DNA of 64,000 nucleotides from Paraeggerthella hominis (GTDB lineage: Bacteria > Actinomycetota > Coriobacteriia > Coriobacteriales > Eggerthellaceae), in assembly GCF_021044775.1 (NCBI RefSeq), contig NZ_JAJNOQ010000003.1, positions 124,001 through 188,000 of the forward strand. Direction: 5' to 3'. The notes under the pieces are model-generated. The model worked only from the letters and a program-made list of their open reading frames with translations. It ran no database searches and was not told where the DNA came from. Below are positions 16,756 through 23,768 of the stretch, one piece after another. A program made the position numbers and the translations under genes. Positions within the stretch are counted from its first letter, which is position 1; the number at the start of each line of letters is the position of its first letter.

Positions 16756-17820
16756 ATGACACGCGAAGATATCGAAATAGAGGGCCTGGTGTTCTCGGCC
16801 GAAGACGCGACCGCGCACGGTGCGCCGCGCACGGTCGCGCCTGATCTGACGGAAGACGATCTGGCGCTCGATCGCAGCCTGAGGCCGAAGCGCTTGGGTG
16901 ATTACCTGGGGCAAACGAAGGTCAAAGAATCTCTTGCCATTTTGATCGAAGCGGCGCAGGCGCGCGGTGACGTGGTCGACCACATCCTGTTCTCGGGGCC
17001 TCCGGGCTTGGGGAAAACGACGCTGGCGACGGTGGTCGCCAACGAGTTGGGCGCGAACATCAAGACGACGAGCGGTCCTGCCATCGAGCGTACGGGCGAT
17101 CTGGCGGCCATACTGACGAACCTCGAAGAGGGCGACGTCCTGTTCATCGACGAAATACACCGCCTGAACCGCATGGTCGAAGAAGTTCTGTACCCTGCTT
17201 TGGAGGACTTCGCGCTCGACATCGTGGTGGGGAAGGGTCCCGCTGCGCGTTCGATTCGCCTGGATCTTCCTCGATTCACGCTGGTGGGCGCTACCACGCG
17301 TACCGGGCTGCTGACCGGTCCTTTGCGGGATCGTTTCGGCATCGTGTTCCGGCTTCAGTATTACACGCCCGCAGAACTGGGTTCCATCGTGCAGCGTTCC
17401 GCGTCTATTTTGGGGGTCGACATCGCGCAAGACGGTGCGCTGGAAATCGCTCGTCGCAGCCGAGGGACCCCACGTTTGGCGAACCGCCTGCTCAAGCGCG
17501 TACGCGATTGGGCGCAGGTTCGCGGCGACGGCATGATCGACGAGGACGTCGCTGCGCAGGCTTTGAGCTTTTTCGAGGTGGATGCCTTGGGCTTGGATGC
17601 GGTGGACAACCGTATTCTGGAGTTACTCGCGGTGCAGTTCGGAGGTCGTCCCGTGGGACTCACCACGCTGGCCTCGGCGTTGTCGGAAGACCCCGATACG
17701 CTTGAAGACGTGTACGAGCCGTTTCTTATGCAGCAAGGCCTTATGATCCGCACGCCGAAAGGCCGTCAGGCTACGGAGCGAGCGTATCATCATATTGGAG
17801 TGCCCGCTCCGACTGCTTGA
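16756..17820 (+). CDS. ruvB: Holliday junction branch migration ATPase RuvB
   Basis: A 354-residue AAA+ motor. It has the family's LRPKRLGDYLGQ entry motif, Walker A GPPGLGKTT, Walker B DVLFIDEIHR, sensor 1 GATTRTGLLTGPLRDRFG, and a winged-helix end with GGRPVGLTTLASAL. The N-terminal extension of about 40 residues is longer than usual. ATG 16756 has AAGGCGGA at good spacing; ATG 16747 (adds MDG) is also possible. It pulls DNA through the RuvA tetramer. Confidence 0.93.
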   Translation: MTREDIEIEGLVFSAEDATAHGAPRTVAPDLTEDDLALDRSLRPKRLGDYLGQTKVKESLAILIEAAQARGDVVDHILFSGPPGLGKTTLATVVANELGANIKTTSGPAIERTGDLAAILTNLEEGDVLFIDEIHRLNRMVEEVLYPALEDFALDIVVGKGPAARSIRLDLPRFTLVGATTRTGLLTGPLRDRFGIVFRLQYYTPAELGSIVQRSASILGVDIAQDGALEIARRSRGTPRLANRLLKRVRDWAQVRGDGMIDEDVAAQALSFFEVDALGLDAVDNRILELLAVQFGGRPVGLTTLASALSEDPDTLEDVYEPFLMQQGLMIRTPKGRQATERAYHHIGVPAPTA

Positions 17821-17917
17821 CGGATGCGGATTGGAGCGCGAAGCCGGTTTGCAACCGACGGGGCCGCCGACGCGACCTGCCGGGTGCGCCGCCCCTTCGC
17901 TTTGAAAGGATGCCGCT

Positions 17918-18418
17918 ATGCTTGAGCAAGACTATCTGATGCGCATTATCCTGCAGTTCGCAGAGATCGTCCGTCGCAGCTGGACGAAGGCGAAGGACGA
18001 GCACGACCCCAAGCGAGCTGCTGATATGTTGGAGGATGCCGTAGGCCAAGCCACCGATATGGACGGGGCGGCTTTGCTCTCGCTCGCTCCCGAGTCCATT
18101 GCGTCGGTGATGCAGATATCGGGAGTCGACCCGCGGGTCACCGAGTACATCGCCCGCAGCTTGCTTCTGGCTTCGGGCTATCTGCGCGAAGCCGGCGAGT
18201 TCGAGCTTGCCGCCGTGCGCGAGGGGCAGGCGCGCGCCATAGCCGCCGAATACGGCTTCGAGCTGCCAGCCAGTCCCGAGGATCTGGCGTTGCTCATGGA
18301 CGAGGTCGATGCCGAGTTGGCGCAGGCTGCGGAGCCGTCTTTGGCCACCATGGGGTTCGAGGGTCCTGCCGAGCTGGCGGATCCGCTTGTCGAGAAGGCG
18401 AACGGGCAGCGGGAATAA
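17918..18418 (+). CDS. Conserved helical protein (DUF6483-like)
   Basis: A 166-residue all-helical cytoplasmic protein without a signal or membrane segment. The opening MLEQDYLMRIILQFAEIV resembles the MxxQDYIMRxIxQ start of DUF6483 proteins in Firmicutes and Actinobacteria. The middle part has helix pairs (AADMLEDAVGQA, YIARSLLLASGYLREAGEFELA) reminiscent of tetratricopeptide repeats. Function is unknown. ATG 17918 has the ribosome site GAAAGGA. It follows ruvB by 97 bp on the same strand and may be cotranscribed. Confidence 0.7.
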   Translation: MLEQDYLMRIILQFAEIVRRSWTKAKDEHDPKRAADMLEDAVGQATDMDGAALLSLAPESIASVMQISGVDPRVTEYIARSLLLASGYLREAGEFELAAVREGQARAIAAEYGFELPASPEDLALLMDEVDAELAQAAEPSLATMGFEGPAELADPLVEKANGQRE

Positions 18419-18613
18419 TTCGAACGGAGCGCTTGTATTTGCTCGTTTGATCAACGAAACGGTAAAAAAGGCGCTAAAAGAAGATTCCCAGACCTTTTCA
18501 CTGTTCCATAGCGTATAGTAGACACGTGCCCTCGAGGTGAGGGCGAGTGTTGCGGCCATGCAGCACACAGTGTTACCTTCTCGAGGGATCGGGAAGAGGA
18601 AAGAGGATTTAAA

Positions 18614-18817
18614 ATGGCGGAAGGTACTGTTAAGTGGTTCAACCCCGAAAAAGGCTATGGCTTCATCTCCCAGAATGATGGCGAAGACCTCTTCGTGCAT
18701 TTCTCTGAGATCAAGATGGACGGCTTCAAGACCCTTGACGAAGGTGCTGCAGTGCAGTTCGACGTCACGACCGGTCAGAACGGCAAGCTCCAGGCCAGCA
18801 ACGTGACGAAGGCATAA
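18614..18817 (+). CDS. csp: Cold-shock protein
   Basis: A 67-residue single cold-shock domain with the RNA-binding motifs KGYGFISQ (RNP1) and LFVHFSEI (RNP2). It binds single-stranded nucleic acids and acts as an RNA chaperone. A leader of up to about 95 bases precedes it after a -10-like TATAGT at 18514-18519; long leaders often control csp mRNA stability. A strong terminator follows. Confidence 0.92.
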   Translation: MAEGTVKWFNPEKGYGFISQNDGEDLFVHFSEIKMDGFKTLDEGAAVQFDVTTGQNGKLQASNVTKA

Positions 18818-18842
18818 GCAGACTAACTTATAGAATGCTGAA

Positions 18843-18873
18843 ATGGCCCCGCAAGATGCGGGGCCATTTTTTT
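18843..18873 (+). terminator. Rho-independent terminator after csp
   Basis: ATGGCCCCGC (18843-18852) pairs with GCGGGGCCAT (18858-18867) around a 5-base loop, followed by a run of T. Confidence 0.92.
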
Positions 18874-18981
18874 GCGTTTGATCGGACTGGGCGACGTTTG
18901 CAGACTGGCGTGCGGCGCCCGAACCGCCAATGGAGGACGGACCGCGTCGCTGGAGCGTGCGGTCCGTCGAACTCGTGCCTG

Positions 18982-20067
18982 TTATTGGATGAACATAGCG
19001 TCGCCGAACGAAAGCAAGCGATAGCGCTCGGCGATGGCGTGTTCGTATGCCGCCATGACGTTTTCGCGCGAGGAGAAGGCGGATACTAACATCATGAGCG
19101 TGGATTTCGGTACGTGAAAATTCGTGACCAGGGCGTCTACCACGTGGAACTCGGATCCCGGCAGCAGGTAGAGCGAGGTTGCCTCTCGCTCGCGCGGCGT
19201 AACGGCACCGGTCTGCGGGTTCCAGGCGCTTTCCAAGCTGCGGACGCTGGTGGTTCCCACGGCTACGACGCGCCCGCCTTGGCGACGCGTTTCGGCGATA
19301 GCCTCTACCGTGCGCTCGGGGACCGTGTAGAATTCGGTATGGATGACGTGTTGCGCGGGGTCGTCCTCGTCGACGGTGCGAAACGTGTCCAGCCCTACTT
19401 CGAGTTCGACGGTTTCCCAGCGAACGCCCTGCTCTTTCAAGCGTTTGATGAGCTCCGGCGTGAAATGCAGGCCGGCGGTAGGGGCGGCTGCCGAGCTCTC
19501 GCGGCGGGAGTAGACGGTCTGGTACAGCTCTTCGTCTCCGGCGTAGTTCTTGATGTAAGGAGGCAGGGGCGTGTGTCCTACGGCATGCAGCGCCTCGTCA
19601 AGGGAAGGCAACGTCGTGGTCAGGCGGGCGAGGCGCTCGCCTTTCTGAGCGCCTTCGGCCCAGTCGACGATTTCTGCGGAAAGCGCGACGTTGCCATCCG
19701 GATCAAGGAAGTCGACCACGGCGCCCGTGCCCGGTTTCAAACGCTTTCCCGGGCGCACCAGGACCTCCCAAAGCGCGCTCGCGTTCGTGCGTGGTTCGCG
19801 TCCCGTTATCTCGCGCAAAAGGAACACCTCGGCGGCGCCTCCGGTTCCGCGCTTGGCGCCCAGCAGGCGGGCGGGCATGACGCGCGTTTCGTTCGCCACG
19901 AGCAAATCGCCCGGTCGCAAGTATTCGGCGATGTCGCGGAAGATGCGGTCTTCCAACGCCCCGGTTGCGCGATCCATGACGAGCATGCGGCATCCGTCGC
20001 GTTCGACGGCGGGTTCTTGAGCGATCAGCTCGGGAGGCAGATTGTAGTCGAAATCGGAAGTTTTCAT
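18982..20067 (-). CDS. queA: S-adenosylmethionine:tRNA ribosyltransferase-isomerase QueA
   Basis: A 361-residue enzyme that transfers and isomerises the ribosyl part of SAM onto 7-aminomethyl-7-deazaguanine in tRNA, giving epoxyqueuosine. It has the family start FDYNLPPELIAQEP, the motif GDLLVANETRVMPARL, and the C-terminal TNFHVPKSTLMMLVSAF. Length is normal. It is in the same orientation as queH, 128 bp away, while tgt lies further on in the opposite direction, so three steps of queuosine synthesis are grouped here. Confidence 0.93.
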   Translation of the reverse strand: MKTSDFDYNLPPELIAQEPAVERDGCRMLVMDRATGALEDRIFRDIAEYLRPGDLLVANETRVMPARLLGAKRGTGGAAEVFLLREITGREPRTNASALWEVLVRPGKRLKPGTGAVVDFLDPDGNVALSAEIVDWAEGAQKGERLARLTTTLPSLDEALHAVGHTPLPPYIKNYAGDEELYQTVYSRRESSAAAPTAGLHFTPELIKRLKEQGVRWETVELEVGLDTFRTVDEDDPAQHVIHTEFYTVPERTVEAIAETRRQGGRVVAVGTTSVRSLESAWNPQTGAVTPREREATSLYLLPGSEFHVVDALVTNFHVPKSTLMMLVSAFSSRENVMAAYEHAIAERYRLLSFGDAMFIQ

Positions 20068-20195
20068 GCGTGCGGTTCCTTCGCGGCGTTCGTGTAGGCG
20101 TCGATGCGTGGTTCAGAGCATCTTATTATAGGCGTTGTTCCGGCTTGGCAGTCTGCTTTCGCCAAGGGTTCATGCGGTGCGCTTTTGCGCGCAAG

Positions 20196-20999
20196 CTACT
20201 GCGAGGCGTCCTTTTCCTGCGTGCGCAGCGCCTTCAGGACGGCTCGTTTTCGAGCTTGCTTTTCATCGTAGGCCAGCCGTTCCGCTCGTTTTGCCGTTCT
20301 CTCGGCTTCAGCAGCCTCCCGTTCTGCCGCATGCGCTGCGCGATCGGCTTCCCGGGCGGCTTCGCGTGCGGCTTTCCGTTCGGATCGTTCGGCCTCCGCT
20401 TCGGCTGCTGAGAAACGACAGCCGCAGTAGTTTTGACGATACATGCCCGCCTCGCGGCTTCTGCGCGTGGCTTCGTCGTAATAGGGACGAAAGTCGCGAA
20501 ACACCGCGCTTACGCCGAAGCGTGCGGCGGCGCTCGAAAGCTCTTCGTGAATGATCTCGGTGTACTGGTACGGGCTTACGGAAAGCGTCGTGCCGATGCC
20601 GTCGAATCCGTGCGCTGCGGCAGCAAGCGCGGTTTCCTCGAAACGCAAGCGGTAGCATGCGCGGCAGCGCTCCATGCGGCGGGCGGGGTCGATGGCAAGG
20701 GGAAGGGGCCTGGCTCCGTCCGACGAAGCGGCAAGGCGCTCGCGTGCTTCCGAGAGAGCTTCTTCGCCGATCCGTCCAGCCGATGCTTCCCATGCGCACG
20801 GCGCGCGAAGACCCTTCATGACCGCGACGTCCTCTTCTTTGGCCCATGCGAGCAGTGCGTCCAAGCGCCGGCTGTATTCTGCATCCGGCGCTATGTTCGA
20901 GTTCGCGTAATATATGGTAAGGTCGTGTCCTGCTTCGTGCAGCAAGCGAACGGGCTCGAGCGAACACGGGCCGCAGCAGGCGTGAAGTAGTAGTTTCAT
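20196..20999 (-). CDS. queH: Epoxyqueuosine reductase QueH
   Basis: A 267-residue QueH (DUF208) enzyme, the cobalamin-independent reductase for the last queuosine step. The metal/cluster Cys pairs are visible: CCGPC at residues 8-12, CRACYRLRF, and CGC in YRQNYCGCRFS. After this core (about residue 200) comes a 65-residue tail of Ala/Glu/Arg that should form a long charged coiled coil; many QueH proteins end near residue 200. It reads on the minus strand before queA. Use of QueH rather than QueG fits an anaerobe. Confidence 0.9.
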   Translation of the reverse strand: MKLLLHACCGPCSLEPVRLLHEAGHDLTIYYANSNIAPDAEYSRRLDALLAWAKEEDVAVMKGLRAPCAWEASAGRIGEEALSEARERLAASSDGARPLPLAIDPARRMERCRACYRLRFEETALAAAAHGFDGIGTTLSVSPYQYTEIIHEELSSAAARFGVSAVFRDFRPYYDEATRRSREAGMYRQNYCGCRFSAAEAEAERSERKAAREAAREADRAAHAAEREAAEAERTAKRAERLAYDEKQARKRAVLKALRTQEKDASQ

Positions 21000-21081
21000 C
21001 GGGTTTCAGAGCTCCTTCGCAAACGTGGCTTATACTACCACGCTAGGCATTCATCCATCATTTGAGCAAAGGAATTTCGCA

Positions 21082-21951
21082 ATGGCGAACCGTTTTTACC
21101 GTGCGATCTGCTTCGATCTTGACGGAACCCTGCTCCCTATGGAGCTTGACGGGTTCATGCAGGCGTACTTTCAGTCGCTTGGCGCGTACGTGGCACGCTT
21201 CGGCGTGGCTCCCCAGGATTTTTCCGCCGGCATGAAGGCCGGTATCAAGGCCATGGCCGCTCATGACGATGCTCGCCCCAACTCCGATGCGTTTTGGGAA
21301 GGGTTCCTTGCTTGCGTCGATCGAGGCGCGGCGGATTGGGAAGGGGAGTTGGCGGCGTATTACGATCGCGAGTTCGGTGCGATCGGCAACGGCGTGATTC
21401 CCAGCCCTGCAGCGGCGCGCGCGGTGAACACGCTTGCGGCCAAGGGCTACCCGCTGGCTTTGACCACCATGCCCATGTTTCCCCGCCGCGCGGTGGAATG
21501 GCGGTTGGAATGGGCCGGCGTGGATCCCGCCTTGTTCTCGCGCATCACCTCGTTCGAGAACTCGACGTCCGTGAAGCCGAAGCTGGCGTACTACGCCGAG
21601 AACCTGGCCGCTCTTGGGGTGTCTGGAAACGATGTGCTCATGGTGGGCAACAACACGAAAGAGGATTTGGCGTTCATGGGCTTGGGGGCCGATGCGTTCT
21701 TGGTGACCGATCTGCTGCTCGACCCGATCGGATTCGACGTGAGCTCCGTTCGAAACGGAACGCTCGAGGCGTTCGCCGATTGGGCGGAGTCCTTGCCCGT
21801 TTGCGCCGATCCTGCAACGGGGATAGAAGCGGGGCTTGTTTCGATGGCTGCGCGGGATGAAGCGCTTGCCTCGAACGGTTGCCCCGATGCGCTTGCGGCC
21901 GACGCGGCCGTTTCTGCGGCGGGCTTTTCGATCAACGGAGTGGAGGGATAG
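21082..21951 (+). CDS. HAD-superfamily hydrolase
   Basis: A 289-residue phosphatase-like HAD protein. Motif I FDLDGTLLP lies at residues 10-18, motif II is in LTTMPMF, the Lys of motif III is in SVKPKLAYY, and motif IV is VGNNTKEDLAF. A helical cap sits between motifs I and II. The last 45 residues (after about 245) are Ala-rich and of unclear role. ATG 21082 follows CAAAGGA. Its stop is 2 bp before the tgt start, suggesting an operon, but its substrate is unknown. Confidence 0.8.
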   Translation: MANRFYRAICFDLDGTLLPMELDGFMQAYFQSLGAYVARFGVAPQDFSAGMKAGIKAMAAHDDARPNSDAFWEGFLACVDRGAADWEGELAAYYDREFGAIGNGVIPSPAAARAVNTLAAKGYPLALTTMPMFPRRAVEWRLEWAGVDPALFSRITSFENSTSVKPKLAYYAENLAALGVSGNDVLMVGNNTKEDLAFMGLGADAFLVTDLLLDPIGFDVSSVRNGTLEAFADWAESLPVCADPATGIEAGLVSMAARDEALASNGCPDALAADAAVSAAGFSINGVEG

Positions 21952-21953
21952 TC

Positions 21954-23099
21954 GTGTCGCTGTTCGATTGCACGTGCGAAGCGACGAGCGGCCACGCTCG
22001 CGCGCTTACGTACGAAACGGCCCATGGATCGTTTCAGACCCCCATGTTCATGCCCGTGGGTACGAGCGCTACGGTGAAGGGCGTCACCGTTGGCCAGCTG
22101 AACGATCTGAAATCCCAGGTGGTGCTGGCCAACACGTACCATTTGTCCTTGCGTCCCGGTGCGGACGTGGTGGAAGAGGCTGGCGGCGTGCACGGGTTCT
22201 CGCACTACGACGGCCCGATGCTCACCGATTCGGGCGGGTTCCAGGTGTTCAGCTTGGCCGACACGGTGAAGCTTGACGACGACGGCCTGACGTTTCGCTC
22301 CATCTACGACGGGTCGAAGGTGCGATGGACGCCCGAGACGAACATGGCCATCCAAGAGCAGCTTGGCGCCGACATCGCGATGCAGCTTGACCAGTGCGCA
22401 CCGTATCCGGCCGAGAAAGCCTTTGTAGCGAAGGCAGTGGACCTGTCGGCCAAGTGGGCGCGTCGCTGCCTGGCGGCGCACCAGCGCGCTGACCAGACGC
22501 TGTTCGGCATCGTGCAGGGCGGGATGCACTTGGATTTGCGTTTGGACTCCATTCGTCTGCTGCGCGAGATCGAGGACGAAAGCCTGGCGGCTGGCGGCCG
22601 TCGCTTCGGGGGCTTCGGGATAGGCGGTTACTCGGTGGGCGAGGACCACGAAGTCATGTTCGAGACGCTAGGCGACGTCGCACGAGCGTGTCCTGAAGAT
22701 CGACCGCGGTACCTTATGGGCGTGGGAAATCCCACCACGCTCGTGCGCGCCGTGCGCGAAGGCGTGGACATGTTCGATTGCGTGCTGCCCACGCGCACCG
22801 CGCGCATGGGCACGGCGTTCTCCAGCACGGGCCGCATGAACATGCGCAATGCGAAGTTCACGCGCGATTTCGGCCCGCTCGATCCCACGTGCACGTGTCC
22901 GACCTGCCAGAACCATAGCCGTTCGTATATACGTCATCTGGTCAAGCAGAACGAGATGCTGGGCGGTATCCTGCTGTCCATCCACAACCTGCATTACTTG
23001 CTGGATCTCATGCGCCGCGCGCGCGAGGCGGTGCTGGCCGATTCCTACGAGGAATTCTACGGGGAGTGGATGGCAAGCCCGGCGGCGAAAGACTACTGA
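21954..23099 (+). CDS. tgt: tRNA-guanine transglycosylase
   Basis: A 381-residue transglycosylase that swaps guanine-34 of GUN-anticodon tRNAs for the queuosine precursor preQ1. Catalytic Asp sits in MLTDSGGFQVFSL, the second Asp in VDMFDCVLPTR, the preQ1 pocket in GGYSVGE, and the zinc site is CTCPTC plus a distant His. GTG 21954 follows GGAGGGA, 2 bp after the HAD stop; an upstream ATG would overlap that gene in another frame. It works with queA and queH nearby. Confidence 0.93.
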   Translation: MSLFDCTCEATSGHARALTYETAHGSFQTPMFMPVGTSATVKGVTVGQLNDLKSQVVLANTYHLSLRPGADVVEEAGGVHGFSHYDGPMLTDSGGFQVFSLADTVKLDDDGLTFRSIYDGSKVRWTPETNMAIQEQLGADIAMQLDQCAPYPAEKAFVAKAVDLSAKWARRCLAAHQRADQTLFGIVQGGMHLDLRLDSIRLLREIEDESLAAGGRRFGGFGIGGYSVGEDHEVMFETLGDVARACPEDRPRYLMGVGNPTTLVRAVREGVDMFDCVLPTRTARMGTAFSSTGRMNMRNAKFTRDFGPLDPTCTCPTCQNHSRSYIRHLVKQNEMLGGILLSIHNLHYLLDLMRRAREAVLADSYEEFYGEWMASPAAKDY

Positions 23100-23184
23100 G
23101 TTTCGGCATCGGTCGTTTCGGTTGTTTTGTGCGACGCTCGTGCGCTGGCGTTGAACCAGCTGCGCGGTTTGCGTATAATAGGGT

Positions 23185-23247
23185 CGAGCCGCAGGGAGCT
23201 GCTAACTCCCCACGGCTCTCGAATCGCTTCGGCGGTTTGGCTTTTTG
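23185..23247 (+). ncRNA. Predicted small antisense RNA (antitoxin of a type I pair)
   Basis: A near-ideal promoter precedes it: TTGAAC at 23151-23156, a 17-base spacer, and TATAAT at 23174-23179. The predicted 60-70-base transcript folds into two hairpins: GAGCCG/CGGCTC (23186-23191 with 23213-23218) with an inner GGGAG/CTCCC, then an 8-bp stem on a TTCG tetraloop (23220-23239) followed by TTTTTGTTT, a good terminator. No frame is coding. It converges on the small membrane-peptide gene at 23249-23359 and would pair with that mRNA's 3' end. Confidence 0.65.
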
Positions 23248-23248
23248 T

Positions 23249-23359
23249 TTAGGGCTCCCTATCCTTTCGGACTGGGAGCTTCTCTATTATTACCGCGACG
23301 AGCGCGATAACGCTGGAGATCAGCTCGACGGCCGCCGTAATCAAAGCCAAATCGGTCAT
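23249..23359 (-). CDS. Small hydrophobic peptide, candidate type I toxin
   Basis: A 36-residue frame with an outstanding ribosome site, GGAGGAGGTGG (23365-23375), five bases before ATG. The peptide starts MTDLALITAAVEL, has one hydrophobic segment of about 18 residues (ISSVIALVAVII) and ends in a charged tail (EKLPVRKDREP). This is the shape of Fst/TxpA-like membrane toxins, though I cannot assign it to a named family. An inverted repeat (GCTCCC/GGGAGC, 23254-23279) overlaps the last codons and may end its mRNA. Confidence 0.6.
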   Translation of the reverse strand: MTDLALITAAVELISSVIALVAVIIEKLPVRKDREP

Positions 23360-23519
23360 GGCGTCCACCTCCTCCCGTTTTTCCCTTCGTCGGGGGCATG
23401 GGTGGAAAGGGGCGTGGAGCCTCGCCGCCTGGTGATCCGTCCTTCCATGATAGCGGCTCGGCCTAGCGCGCAGATGGCGTGCGTCCAGCGCGGAGCTCGC
23501 GCGCTTCTTCGCGGTTCCG

Positions 23520-23552
23520 GCGCGGATCTAGCGCGAACCTAGCGCGGATCTA
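23520..23552. repeat. Three 11-bp tandem repeats
   Basis: GCGCGGATCTA, GCGCGAACCTA and GCGCGGATCTA follow one another without gaps. The rest of 23376-23768 shows no gene. A promoter-like TGTGGCACAAT at 23687-23697 precedes secDF. Confidence 0.7.
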
Positions 23553-23768
23553 GCACGTTTCCGAAGCGGTTCTATTCGGATTCCGCTCGATTTCTCGACC
23601 AACTCTATCGTGGTTCTTCACGTTGCGTTTTCTCGGTTTAACCTTTATCAGGAATAAAAGGCCTCCGGTATCGCTTGCCCTGGTTTTGTGGCACAATAGG
23701 GCAGTTATCGTGCGGGGCGATCGAGCCTCGTTCCAGCGTATCTGAGATTACGAACTAGGGAGCGTCAC

